From assembly GCA_902795715.1 (NCBI GenBank), contig CADBME010000038.1, forward strand, positions 1 through 26,625: 26,625 nucleotides of DNA, read 5' to 3'. A program made the translations under genes and the position numbers. This DNA is from an uncultured Lachnospiraceae bacterium. Its GTDB lineage: Bacteria; Bacillota_A; Clostridia; Lachnospirales; Lachnospiraceae. Below are positions 8,305 to 16,655 of this stretch, piece by piece. How positions within the stretch are numbered: the stretch's first letter is position 1; each line of letters opens with the position of its first letter. The notes under the pieces are model-generated. The model was not told where the DNA came from and made no database searches. It saw only the letters and a list, made by a program, of their open reading frames with translations.

Positions 8305-9099
8305 ATGAAAAAGAAATTGTGGACAGCGGCCCTTTGTATCAGCCTTATGGCCGGACTGGCCGGGTGCAGCGGAACTTCCGCCGCCGGAGATAAGGCGGGC
8401 CAGCCCAATCCTTCCGGTACCATACGGATCGGCGTCCGGGTCGATATCCGGCGATGGGCCTATTATGATAAAGAAAGTGAAGTTTACAGCGGAGCTGAAG
8501 TGGATTATGCAAGAGCTCTTGGAAAAGAGCTGGGATATGACAAGGTAGAACTGGTTTCCGTGACACCGGAAACATTGAAGACTTCCATAGAAAATGATGA
8601 AGTGGACTGTCTGGTATCCAAATGTACCATCATGGATACCAGCAAGGAAATATATGAGTTTTCACCGGCTTACTACGAGGATCACGGAAGAGTCATGGTG
8701 GAGAAATCCACGGGAATCAAAAAACTCCAAAGCCTTAGAGGGCAGAAGATTGCCTGTCTAAATGGGTCTGATGTGACCAAAAGACTCCGAAATATAATGA
8801 TTGCCAAAGGGATCATAAGTGAAGAGGATGCCGGAGGAACAGAGTTTGTAGGATATGACAATTATGAAGAAATGTCACAGGCTCTGGAGATTGGAGATGT
8901 GGCCGGCTTTGCCGCTGACGAATGTATTCTTCGAGCCTGGCAGGATGACCAGAGGGAGATTCTTGAGGAGTCTTATCAGGATAAAGAATATGGTGTGGCC
9001 GTGCTCAAGGATATTTCCTTAAGTGATGAGATTGAAAGAGCGGTAAAAGATTTGAATGAGGCCGGTGTCATGGACAAGATTGTGGAACGCTGGTACTAG
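8305..9099 (+). CDS. Amino-acid-type solute-binding lipoprotein (SBP_bac_3)
   Basis: The 264-residue protein has a lipoprotein signal with lipobox LAGC, so Cys21 would be acylated and the protein tethered outside the membrane. The mature part begins near IRIGVRVD, the usual first strand of family 3 binding proteins, and runs through SGAEVDYARALGKELG, the VDCLVSKCTIMDTSKE segment (equivalent to the TITxxR motif) and FSPAYYE. The conserved arginine after the TIT-like motif is not obvious, so the ligand may not be a standard amino acid. AAGGAG precedes the start by about six bases. No ABC permease or ATPase gene is beside it; instead an MscS-type channel gene follows after 12 bp, suggesting that it hands ligand to that protein. 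This coupling is inferred. Confidence 0.85.
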   Translation: MKKKLWTAALCISLMAGLAGCSGTSAAGDKAGQPNPSGTIRIGVRVDIRRWAYYDKESEVYSGAEVDYARALGKELGYDKVELVSVTPETLKTSIENDEVDCLVSKCTIMDTSKEIYEFSPAYYEDHGRVMVEKSTGIKKLQSLRGQKIACLNGSDVTKRLRNIMIAKGIISEEDAGGTEFVGYDNYEEMSQALEIGDVAGFAADECILRAWQDDQREILEESYQDKEYGVAVLKDISLSDEIERAVKDLNEAGVMDKIVERWY

Positions 9100-9111
9100 A
9101 GGGAGGAATAC

Positions 9112-11505
9112 ATGGCAGAAGAAAGAAGACAGTTGAGGCAGAATGCCATCCTATTTCTGGCAGCTTTTATCATTTTGATTACAGGGGGAATTCTCCTGTC
9201 CGCTATTTTCAGTCAGGAGACAGAAAAATTCTATTATAAGCAGCTCAAAACAGTGATGGAGGACGTCCGGGACCAGGGCAAGGCCATCCGGAAAATGCAG
9301 GAAGAGGAAGAGGAGGCTTTTGATAAAATATACAGCTCCAAAGTCCGCTTTGCTGCATACTCCATTCAGCAGGATGAAAGTTTTGTCCGGGAGGATAACT
9401 GGGTGAAGGGACTCAGGGATCGTCTGGACTGCACTAATATTTTTATTATAGGCCGGAGAGGTAAGCCGATTGCCAAAAGTGACCAAACGGATATCGATTT
9501 TTACCGGATAAGATATCAGCAGCTGCGGTCGGTCTTTGAGGAGGGCAAGGCTTCCCAAAGCTTTTCTGTTACCCAGAAAGATGGGAGAACCTGCCGCTAC
9601 TATGGGGCTAAGATCAATGAGGATTGCCAAGCTGTTGTTGAAGAAGATGAACAGCCACTTCAGGATCTGTTAAAGAAGATGGGAGACTGGGAGACTCTTC
9701 TGGAACCTGCAAGAATTACCGGTAATTCCTATGCTTATGTTGTGTCCGAACTGACCGGAAGTATTCTCTATGACAGTCGGGGATTTGAGGCTACAGATAC
9801 CATCGAAAGCTACGGGGAGGATCCGGCAAATCTTAAAGATGGGATGATCACCGGGAATCTTCAGAAAGATTCTGACCTGATGGGGACGGTTTATCTTCCG
9901 GACCAGAAAGCCTATGTAAGGATAGCCATTCCCAGGACCGATATGACCGCGGCACAAGGCCGTTTTCTTCCGGGAATCCTGATTCTCATGGCCCTCTTTC
10001 TCCTGCTGACCATAATGGCCCGCAGGGGAAAACAGGCGGTGCAGATTGCTTTTACCGGCATGATTGCCATGTTTGCCTTTGGATTTCTTTTCTCTTTTCT
10101 CTACGGTATTTCTCTGGAGAATTACAAGGACAAACTTATCTCAGGCAGACAGGAGAAGATAGAGACGATTCAGGAAGAACTGCATGAGGATCTGGCGGAT
10201 CGAAGCGATGCAGCCTATCTGAATCATATGAATGCGGCAGCCGATATCCTGAGCAGGAATGAATTCATGAGAAGCAGGGACCAGCTGAAAAACATCAGTG
10301 ATGCCCTTGGCTTTGACTATATCATGATTTACAGCGGTGACATGAAAGAAATCACTACCAGCGGCGATTATGTAAATCTGAACCTGTCAGAGGACAAGGA
10401 TGATCCTTTCTATGTCCTGACTGATTTAAGGTTCGGTGTTTCCGAGAGATTCTGGGGACCGGCAGCAGATCCCATCACCGGAGAGTATCACCAATACATA
10501 GGAGTTCCTCTGAAAAAGGATGGAAATCCGGATGGATTCCTTCTTGGTTCTCTTCTGCCGGACAAAGTTCTGATGGAAGGGATAGAGACCGGCACGGAGT
10601 CTGAACAGAACCGGACCAGCTCTGAGAAGGAGGCAAAGGAAGAGAATAATAATCAGCTGACGGAAAAAGAGGGAAATCCGGATGCTTTGTATATGAAAAA
10701 AACACCGGAGGCCCTTGGAAGACTGGCCTTCGGATATGCTATTTTGATTGGCGGATGGGGCACGGCCGGCCTTGTCATACTCCTGATTTTCAGGAATCTC
10801 CTGAAAAAAGGGTCCGAAAAAGGGGAAAAGAAAACAAAAATGTCCTGTTTTACCATGCCCGGCGTTCTGCGGATTGCAGCGGTCTTTGTATCTTTTGCAG
10901 CTGCCTTGTGGGTTTTATTCCCCCGGACCGGTTTGCCGGTATGGTCCGCTCTGCGATGTATCATTGAAAATATTTTTTACGGAAAAGCTTTCTCCTATTC
11001 GGATGCAGCCCGGATCTATGGCCGTGGGCCGGGAATCGGTGCTGTCACTGCAGGCTTTCTTGCCACCGGCATCTTTTACCTTGCTATTGAGCTGACAGAC
11101 CTTGTATCAAAAAGAATCGTCAGGGCCGCAGGTGAGAGGACTGGACAGAGAGTCCGGGCAATTTGCCGCTTTATCCAGATTATTCTGGTTCTGGTCCTGA
11201 TCAGCCTGGTTCTCTATTTCTTCGGAGTTCCCGCCCGGGTGCTTGGCTTTGCCGCTATCATTTTGATTGCGGCCATAGGGCTGGGCGGCAATACGGTGAT
11301 AGGCGATATGACTGCCGGACTGTGGATTTTGCTGGCAGGAATCCTGCATGTGGGAGATTCGGTTGAGGTGGAAGGAAGAAAAGGCCAGGTGGACGAGATT
11401 CATTTGACCTATACGGTCCTGAGCCGGGAAGATGACGACAGAATCATCATAGGAAACCGGGTATTTGCTCAAAAGGGATTGCGCATTCTTAAGTCAGATG
11501 TATAG
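9112..11505 (+). CDS. MscS-type channel with two extracellular Cache-like sensor domains
   Basis: The 797-residue membrane protein has a helix at 12-34, an extracellular domain at about 35-284, a helix pair at 285-303/308-331, a second extracellular domain at 332-533, then helices near 534-560, 584-604, 640-661 and 684-705, and the pore helix with its inner continuation at 709-745. Positive loops (ARRGK, RNLLKKGSEKGEKK, SKRIVRAAGER) fit cytoplasmic sides. The pore segment is rich in Ala/Gly (AAIGLGGNTVIGDMTAG) and runs into the MscS beta domain, GDSVEVEGRKGQVDEIHL, at 748-785. YAYVVSELTGSILYDS (208-222) is Cache-like, and GFDYIMIYSGDMKEI in the second domain is similar. The protein stops soon after the beta domain, without the usual C-terminal cage. 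GGGAGG at 9101 supports the start. Known MscS channels open on tension; gating by a ligand is inferred. Confidence 0.8.
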   Translation: MAEERRQLRQNAILFLAAFIILITGGILLSAIFSQETEKFYYKQLKTVMEDVRDQGKAIRKMQEEEEEAFDKIYSSKVRFAAYSIQQDESFVREDNWVKGLRDRLDCTNIFIIGRRGKPIAKSDQTDIDFYRIRYQQLRSVFEEGKASQSFSVTQKDGRTCRYYGAKINEDCQAVVEEDEQPLQDLLKKMGDWETLLEPARITGNSYAYVVSELTGSILYDSRGFEATDTIESYGEDPANLKDGMITGNLQKDSDLMGTVYLPDQKAYVRIAIPRTDMTAAQGRFLPGILILMALFLLLTIMARRGKQAVQIAFTGMIAMFAFGFLFSFLYGISLENYKDKLISGRQEKIETIQEELHEDLADRSDAAYLNHMNAAADILSRNEFMRSRDQLKNISDALGFDYIMIYSGDMKEITTSGDYVNLNLSEDKDDPFYVLTDLRFGVSERFWGPAADPITGEYHQYIGVPLKKDGNPDGFLLGSLLPDKVLMEGIETGTESEQNRTSSEKEAKEENNNQLTEKEGNPDALYMKKTPEALGRLAFGYAILIGGWGTAGLVILLIFRNLLKKGSEKGEKKTKMSCFTMPGVLRIAAVFVSFAAALWVLFPRTGLPVWSALRCIIENIFYGKAFSYSDAARIYGRGPGIGAVTAGFLATGIFYLAIELTDLVSKRIVRAAGERTGQRVRAICRFIQIILVLVLISLVLYFFGVPARVLGFAAIILIAAIGLGGNTVIGDMTAGLWILLAGILHVGDSVEVEGRKGQVDEIHLTYTVLSREDDDRIIIGNRVFAQKGLRILKSDV

Positions 11506-11591
11506 AAATCTGATCCGGGCCAGGTGATTGGATGCCGGATATCTGAAAGATTGCCGGAATCATTTTCTTTATTTTGAATGGGAGGGCAGCT

Positions 11592-12128
11592 ATGTATTAT
11601 GGGGAGATTAAGAATTGCGATATTGCAAATGGGAACGGAGTCCGGGTGTCCCTTTTTGTAAGCGGATGTACCCACCATTGCAAAGGCTGTTTTAATGAGG
11701 AAACCTGGGATTTCTATTATGGAAAACCTTTCACAAAAGAAACAGAAGACCAGATTATCTGCTGGCTGAAACCGGATTATATCGAAGGGCTGACCCTGCT
11801 TGGAGGGGAGCCCCTCGAGTATGTCAATCAGAAGGAACTCAGGCCTTTCCTTGAGAGGGTAAGGAAAGAGTGCCCGGGGAAAAATATATGGTGTTATACC
11901 GGATATGTCTATGAAAAAGATGTGCTTGGACGTATGGTGCCCAAGTGGAAAGAGACTTCAAAGATTCTCGATCTGATTGATATTCTGGTGGACGGCCCCT
12001 TTGTGGAAGATAAGAAAGATATCTCCCTTCGCTTCCGGGGATCTTCCAATCAGAGGATTATCGATGTAAAAAAGAGTCTGGCGGCAGGGGAGACCGTCCT
12101 CTGGGAGGGAAGTCATCCGGTCGGTTAG
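11592..12128 (+). CDS. nrdG: Anaerobic ribonucleoside-triphosphate reductase activating protein
   Basis: NrdG is a radical SAM enzyme that makes the glycyl radical on NrdD. The 178-residue protein carries the iron-sulfur motif CTHHCKGC (Cys26, 30, 33), the family signature GCFNEETW just after it, and the SAM-binding LLGGEPL near 77. The ATG at 11592 has GGAGGG at 11581-11586; a TTG six codons earlier is in frame but lacks support. It lies 86 bp after the channel gene with no clear promoter or NrdR-like box of its own, so it may depend on read-through from 7605 or on a promoter I cannot see. Length and motifs are standard. It converges with the DUF4203-like gene. Confidence 0.95.
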   Translation: MYYGEIKNCDIANGNGVRVSLFVSGCTHHCKGCFNEETWDFYYGKPFTKETEDQIICWLKPDYIEGLTLLGGEPLEYVNQKELRPFLERVRKECPGKNIWCYTGYVYEKDVLGRMVPKWKETSKILDLIDILVDGPFVEDKKDISLRFRGSSNQRIIDVKKSLAAGETVLWEGSHPVG

Positions 12129-12136
12129 GTTTGCCG

Positions 12137-12161
12137 CCGGGACCCTGAGGGTCAGTCCCGG
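12137..12161 (+). other. Short hairpin between the convergent nrdG and DUF4203-like genes
   Basis: CCGGGAC (12137-12143) pairs perfectly with GTCCCGG (12155-12161). No T-run follows, so it is at best a weak terminator. Confidence 0.4.
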
Positions 12162-12185
12162 AGGGTCAATCCCGGAGGGTTAGTC
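12148..12185. repeat. 14-bp tandem repeat, about 2.7 copies
   Basis: The unit AGGGTCAGTCCCGG at 12148-12161 is repeated with one change at 12162-12175 and partly at 12176-12185. The third copy contains the TAA stop of the minus-strand gene, so slippage here could change that protein's C-terminus. Confidence 0.7.
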
Positions 12186-12863
12186 GTCATGCCGTGTCAT
12201 TATAAATTGTACGATGATGCCAAGGGCGATTAAACCGGTGGACAGGGGAAGGATTCCTGAAATCATTTGAGGAATCTTCAGATTAAAATAATCTGATACA
12301 GTCAGAAGACCTGCGCTGGCATAAGTGCCTCCGAAAATAGCTGTAAGAAGAATGATTCCGGGACGCAGGAAAGCCATGACAATGATGGCGGCAAAGATGC
12401 CCACAAATAGGCAGAGGATGACTTTGGGCAGGTCTCCAAGAGGAATCAGAATCTGGGCAGCGGACCAGGCCAGGAAAAAGGAAAGAAGGCAGAGGCCAAG
12501 TTTGTATATTTTCCAGGCAGCGGAAGCCAGGATGCCGCCGCAGATCAGGACAATGAGGCTGGAAAGAGGGGGTCTGACTTTGACCATAGGGACGATCAGG
12601 GCATTTCCCAGCCAGGAGCCTAAGATGAAGCCGGAAAGACTCATGATCAGCCTTGAAAGCCGGTAGCCGTAAAAGCAGCAGACCAGAGAGAGGATTAAAG
12701 AAAGGATGGTCCCTGCAATCAGCCAGAGATCACCAACCTGGCCGGTCAGCTGGGACAAGGTCTTAAGCTGGCCGGATGAAGGGTCAAATATGGTATAATA
12801 GCGAAGTATTTCCTGAATACCGGAGCTGTCGGCGAGGGTATTGAAAACATTTGAAAAATCCAT
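12180..12863 (-). CDS. Seven-helix membrane protein, DUF4203/TMEM198-like
   Basis: The 227-residue protein has an N-terminal tail of about 44 residues without hydrophobic segments, then about seven helices near 45-66, 71-92, 101-117, 122-140, 146-165, 169-188 and 202-222. CCFYGYRLSRLIMSLSGFILGSWLG (within 62-86) resembles the DUF4203 signature; that family is found from bacteria to human TMEM198, with no settled bacterial function. I chose the ATG at 12863 because AGAAGG lies seven bases before it; the ATG at 12881 adds six codons but has no ribosome binding site and overlaps a TATAAT. It is a single gene, convergent with nrdG and divergent from gltX. I can assign no biochemical role. Confidence 0.75.
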   Translation of the reverse strand: MDFSNVFNTLADSSGIQEILRYYTIFDPSSGQLKTLSQLTGQVGDLWLIAGTILSLILSLVCCFYGYRLSRLIMSLSGFILGSWLGNALIVPMVKVRPPLSSLIVLICGGILASAAWKIYKLGLCLLSFFLAWSAAQILIPLGDLPKVILCLFVGIFAAIIVMAFLRPGIILLTAIFGGTYASAGLLTVSDYFNLKIPQMISGILPLSTGLIALGIIVQFIMTRHDD

Positions 12864-12920
12864 GCAAAAACCTTCTTTCATTATAATCAGAGGGAGGAAA
12901 CGGAGGTTTCCCTTGATTAC

Positions 12921-12950
12921 AGTGTATCACAGAAGGCCTGGATATGGAAA
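12921..12950 (-). promoter_or_regulatory. Candidate promoter of the DUF4203-like gene
   Basis: Minus strand: TTTCCA (12945-12950), 18-bp spacer, TACACT (12921-12926) preceded by TGA, an extended -10. A closer TATAAT at 12880-12885 would leave almost no leader. Confidence 0.4.
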
Positions 12951-13092
12951 TCAGATACTTTTTCATTTTTATCCGGTTGGCTTTGGCAATCGGGTGATCA
13001 GCATATAGCTGGCAGGGCAGGACAAAGCCTTTGTCGGAACAGGGAAAAACTCCCTTAATTCATTAGGAAAAACATACAGGAGGAAGATAAAT

Positions 13093-14544
13093 ATGAGTAA
13101 AGTGAGAACAAGATTTGCACCGAGTCCGACCGGTAGAATGCATGTGGGCAACCTGAGGACGGCATTGTATACCTATCTTATTGCCAAACATGAGGGAGGA
13201 GATTTTGTTCTTCGGATTGAGGACACCGACCAGGAAAGACTCTTTGAGGGGGCTGTCGACATCATTAATCGCACCTTGAGTGAAACGGGATTGATTCACG
13301 ATGAAGGTCCGGACAAGGATGGCGGTTATGGTCCATATATTCAGAGCCAAAGACGTGCCAGCGGCCTCTATATGGACTATGCAAAAAAACTGATCGAAAA
13401 AGGTGAGGCCTACTATTGTTTCTGTGATCAGGAGAGACTGGATTCCCTGAAACAGCTTGTGGGGGATAAAGAAATCAGTGTGTATGACAAGCATTGTCTC
13501 CATCTTCCAAAGGAGGAGATTGAAGCCAATCTGGCAGCTGGCAAGCCTTTTGTAATCCGGGCCAATGTTCCCAATGAAGGAGAAACCTGCTTCCACGATG
13601 AAATCTACGGAGACATTTCCCAGCCAAACCAGGAGCTGGATGATATGATTCTGATCAAGTCTGATGGCTATCCTACCTACAATTTTGCTAATGTCATCGA
13701 TGATCATCTCATGAACATCACTCACGTCGTGAGAGGAAATGAATATTTGTCTTCCGCACCCAAATATACCAGACTTTATCAGGCTTTCGGATGGGAGGAA
13801 CCCAAATATATCCACTGCCCTCTGATTACCAATGAGGACCACCAGAAATTGTCCAAGCGGTCCGGGCATTATTCCTATGAAGATCTTATTGAGCAGGGAT
13901 TTCTCAAAGATGCTATTGTGAATTTTGTGGCTCTTCTTGGCTGGAGCCCTGCGGATAACAATGAGATTTTCTCTCTGGAAGAGCTGGTGAAAGTTTTTGA
14001 TTATCATCATATCAGCAAGTCTCCTGCCGTTTTTGATATGACCAAGCTTCGGTGGATGAACGGGGAATATATGAAGAAGCTGGATCCGGAGATCTTTTTC
14101 GAGAAGGCGGAACCGGTAATCCGCCAGGTAATCCATAAAGATATGGACCTCAGAAAGATTGCCGGATTGGTCCAGTCCCGAATTGAAGTGTTCCCGGATA
14201 TTCCGGACATGATCGACTTCTTTGAGCAGGTTCCGGAATATAGTATTGATATGTACACTCACAAAAGGAATAAATGTAATCCTGAAAAAGCCCTTTCTAT
14301 CTTATCCGAGGTTCTTCCTCTTCTTGAGAACCTGGAGGACTTCAGCAACGATGCTCTTTTCACCATGTTAAAGGCTTACGGAGAGGAAAAGGGATACAAA
14401 GTAGGACTTGTAATGTGGCCGATCCGCACAGCAGTTTCCGGCAAGATGAGCACACCGGGCGGAGCCACGGAGATTATGGATATCATAGGCAGGGAAGAGA
14501 CGATCAGGAGGATCCGGGCAGCGATCGATAAGCTGCAGGCTTGA
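13093..14544 (+). CDS. gltX: Glutamyl-tRNA synthetase
   Basis: The enzyme charges tRNA with glutamate in the cytoplasm. The 483-residue class I synthetase has the HIGH-type motif HVGN at 17-20 after FAPSPTGRM and the KMSKS-type motif KLSKR at 252-256. A zinc-type pattern like that of the E. coli enzyme is visible: Cys109, Cys111, Cys135 and His137. The C-terminal helical anticodon-binding domain fills about 320-483. AGGAGG at 13078-13083 precedes the ATG. I find no T-box leader in the 200 bases upstream, only a weak TTGGCA/TATAGC pair near 12983-13009. Whether it also charges tRNA-Gln depends on gatCAB elsewhere in the genome. Confidence 0.97.
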   Translation: MSKVRTRFAPSPTGRMHVGNLRTALYTYLIAKHEGGDFVLRIEDTDQERLFEGAVDIINRTLSETGLIHDEGPDKDGGYGPYIQSQRRASGLYMDYAKKLIEKGEAYYCFCDQERLDSLKQLVGDKEISVYDKHCLHLPKEEIEANLAAGKPFVIRANVPNEGETCFHDEIYGDISQPNQELDDMILIKSDGYPTYNFANVIDDHLMNITHVVRGNEYLSSAPKYTRLYQAFGWEEPKYIHCPLITNEDHQKLSKRSGHYSYEDLIEQGFLKDAIVNFVALLGWSPADNNEIFSLEELVKVFDYHHISKSPAVFDMTKLRWMNGEYMKKLDPEIFFEKAEPVIRQVIHKDMDLRKIAGLVQSRIEVFPDIPDMIDFFEQVPEYSIDMYTHKRNKCNPEKALSILSEVLPLLENLEDFSNDALFTMLKAYGEEKGYKVGLVMWPIRTAVSGKMSTPGGATEIMDIIGREETIRRIRAAIDKLQA

Positions 14545-14632
14545 GAGGGGAGAATAATTATCAAGACGGAAACTGTGGATTTTGTCCTATGAATACCGGT
14601 TTGCCTGAAAGAATCTTTGTCAAATCTATCGA

Positions 14633-14661
14633 TTGACAAAAAAGGGCTTTTATGATTAACT
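14633..14661 (+). promoter_or_regulatory. fhs promoter
   Basis: TTGACA (14633-14638), 17-bp spacer, TTAACT (14656-14661) with TGA just before it (extended -10). A small hairpin, ACCTGC/GCAGGT at 14675-14690, lies at the start of the leader, ahead of the riboswitch. Confidence 0.6.
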
Positions 14662-14729
14662 GAATCCATGTATGACCTGCCTGGGCAGGTAATCTGATAC
14701 TCTGATGATTCGATATAAACAATCATCTG

Positions 14730-14832
14730 CTTGCTGACGGATATGTGAATGGACACAGTGCGGGCAGGGGACAAGAATCATCTGATCATGCCGACCGTCT
14801 GGGCAGCTTCTTCAGGAAGCTGCCCTTTTTTT
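14730..14832 (+). promoter_or_regulatory. ZTP (pfl) riboswitch with overlapping terminator
   Basis: Elements in order: CTTG (14730) pairing with CAAG (14772); CTGACGG (14734-14740); TGTG/CACA stem (14744-14757); GGGGA; then CCGTCTGGGCA (14795-14805). The usual CUGGCGG and CCGCCUGGG pseudoknot strands appear as GACGG and CCGTC, a compensated change that keeps the pairing perfect. The conserved TGGGCA runs into a terminator with a 10-bp stem (GGGCAGCTTC/GAAGCTGCCC, 14801-14825) and seven T, so ligand binding and termination exclude each other. ZTP signals 10-formyl-THF shortage, and fhs is a known target. I identified it from memory of the consensus; the insertion before GGGGA is longer than usual. 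Confidence 0.75.
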
Positions 14833-14860
14833 CTCAGAGCTTATTTTCAGGGAGGAGAAT

Positions 14861-16534
14861 ATGATGAAAACAGATATTCAGATTTCACAGGAAACAGAAT
14901 TGATTCCGATTCGGGATGTTGCCAGCCAGTACGGAATCGGGGAAGACGATTTGGAACTTTACGGAAAATATAAGGCCAAGTTCTCTGATGAACTGATTAA
15001 GAGCGTTGAAGATCGGCCGGATGGAAAGCTGATTCTGGTAACGGCCATCAATCCGACTCCCGCAGGAGAAGGAAAGACTACTACCAGTATCGGTCTGGCT
15101 CAGGCTATGGCCAAGATGGGAGAGAATTGCCTTCTGGCTCTGAGAGAGCCATCCCTGGGCCCCTGCTTTGGTATTAAAGGCGGAGCAGCCGGCGGCGGCT
15201 ATGCCCAGGTGGTTCCCATGGAAGATCTGAACCTGCATTTTACCGGGGACTTCCACGCCATTACTTCAGCAAATAACCTTCTGGCAGCCCTGCTGGATAA
15301 TCATATTCACCAGGGAAACGAGCTGGGAATCGATACCAGACAGATTGTCTGGAAACGGTGTGAGGACATGAACGACCGAGCTCTTCGAAATATCGTTGTC
15401 GGCCTGGGCAAGAAAGCTGACGGATTCGTAAGGGAAGATCACTTTGTCATCACAGTGGCAACAGAGATTATGGCCATCCTTTGCCTGGCTGAGGACATGG
15501 AAGATCTCAAAGCCAGACTTTCCAGAATTATCGTAGCTTATAATTACCAGGGAGAGCCTGTGACGGCCGGCCAGCTGAATGCCGTTGGCGCTATGGCTGC
15601 CTTGCTCAAGGATGCCATCAAACCTAATCTGATTCAGACCCTGGAGCATACAGGAGCTATTGTCCACGGCGGACCCTTTGCCAATATCGCTCACGGCTGC
15701 AACAGTGTACGGGCTACTAAAGCCGCATTAAAACTGGCGGATATCGTAATCACGGAAGCCGGATTCGGCGCAGACCTTGGGGCAGAGAAATTCTTTGATA
15801 TCAAATGCCGTATGGCAGGCCTCAAGCCTGATGCAGTAGTCCTGGTCGCAACCGTTCGCGCTCTCAAATACAATGGTGGTATGCCCAAGGCAGACCTGGC
15901 AAATGAAGATCTGGATGCCCTGGCAAAGGGAATCTGCAACCTGGAAAAACATATTGAAAACCTTCAGAAATACGGAGTTCCTGTTGTGGTTACCCTCAAT
16001 GCCTTCCTTTCGGATACGGAAGCAGAGCATGAGTACATCCGCAAGTTCTGTGAAGAGCGCAATTGTGAATTTGCCCTGTCCGAGGTATGGGCTAAAGGCG
16101 GGGAAGGCGGTATCGCCCTTGCCGAGAAGGTTCTGAAAAGCCTGCGTGAAAAAGAAAGCCATTTTCATGTTCTGTATCCGGATGATATGGGACTTCGGGA
16201 AAAGATGGACACTATCGCCCGGAAAATCTACGGAGCTGATGGTGTAATCTATGACGCGGCAGCATCTAAAATGATCGACCGTCTTACAGAACTGGGGTTT
16301 GGAAATTTACCGGTCTGCGTTGCAAAGACACAGTACTCCCTGTCCGATGACCAGACCAAACTGGGTCGTCCTGAGAACTATAAGATCTCCGTTCGGGATG
16401 TATATATAAGTGCAGGTGCGGGATTTGTCGTCATGCTCACCGGAGCCATTATGACCATGCCGGGACTTCCCAAAAAACCGGCCGCATTCGGTATTGATGT
16501 AGATGAAAATGGAAATATAACAGGATTGTTCTAA
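14861..16534 (+). CDS. fhs: Formate-tetrahydrofolate ligase
   Basis: The enzyme joins formate to tetrahydrofolate with ATP, giving 10-formyl-THF for purines, fMet-tRNA and acetogenic carbon flow. The 557-residue protein has the P-loop TPAGEGKT at 66-73 and the family blocks [20 protein letters not shown] and [12 protein letters not shown]. The length is normal for the monofunctional enzyme. GGAGG at 14851-14855 serves the ATG at 14861; the ATG one codon on (14864) is spaced as well or better and may be the true start. It is monocistronic, controlled by the ZTP riboswitch in its leader, and ends in a bidirectional terminator. Confidence 0.97.
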   Translation: MMKTDIQISQETELIPIRDVASQYGIGEDDLELYGKYKAKFSDELIKSVEDRPDGKLILVTAINPTPAGEGKTTTSIGLAQAMAKMGENCLLALREPSLGPCFGIKGGAAGGGYAQVVPMEDLNLHFTGDFHAITSANNLLAALLDNHIHQGNELGIDTRQIVWKRCEDMNDRALRNIVVGLGKKADGFVREDHFVITVATEIMAILCLAEDMEDLKARLSRIIVAYNYQGEPVTAGQLNAVGAMAALLKDAIKPNLIQTLEHTGAIVHGGPFANIAHGCNSVRATKAALKLADIVITEAGFGADLGAEKFFDIKCRMAGLKPDAVVLVATVRALKYNGGMPKADLANEDLDALAKGICNLEKHIENLQKYGVPVVVTLNAFLSDTEAEHEYIRKFCEERNCEFALSEVWAKGGEGGIALAEKVLKSLREKESHFHVLYPDDMGLREKMDTIARKIYGADGVIYDAAASKMIDRLTELGFGNLPVCVAKTQYSLSDDQTKLGRPENYKISVRDVYISAGAGFVVMLTGAIMTMPGLPKKPAAFGIDVDENGNITGLF

Positions 16535-16576
16535 AAAAAGAACCGGTCAGAGATAAAGTTCTCTGGCCGGTTTTTT
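16532..16576. terminator. Bidirectional terminator between fhs and the DUF6273 gene
   Basis: AACCGGTCAGAG (16541-16552) pairs with CTCTGGCCGGTT (16561-16572) with one wobble. Six T follow on the plus side and seven A precede (16533-16539), giving a U-tract for minus-strand transcripts too. Confidence 0.88.
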
Positions 16577-16655
16577 AAAGGATTTGATTGTAATATGCCG
16601 GAATATATTGGAAGGAAAGCTGGTCTCTTTCCTAATGCATGACAGGAGAAGCAGA

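Noticed and set aside
12148..12185. CRISPR-like repeats
   Set aside because: Units are 14 bp and directly abutting, without spacers or cas genes.
12864..13092. T-box leader before gltX
   Set aside because: No GGGTGGNACCGCG-like antiterminator or specifier stem is visible; the metG and serS leaders lack one too.
13063..14262. A 399-codon open frame antisense to gltX
   Set aside because: Shadow of gltX for the same reason; no domain and no upstream signal.
14702..14785. Tetrahydrofolate (folT-type) riboswitch
   Set aside because: GATGATTCG, GTGAATGG and GAATCAT recall that class, but the intervening segments do not match, while the 3' TGGGCA, pseudoknot strands and terminator overlap fit ZTP.
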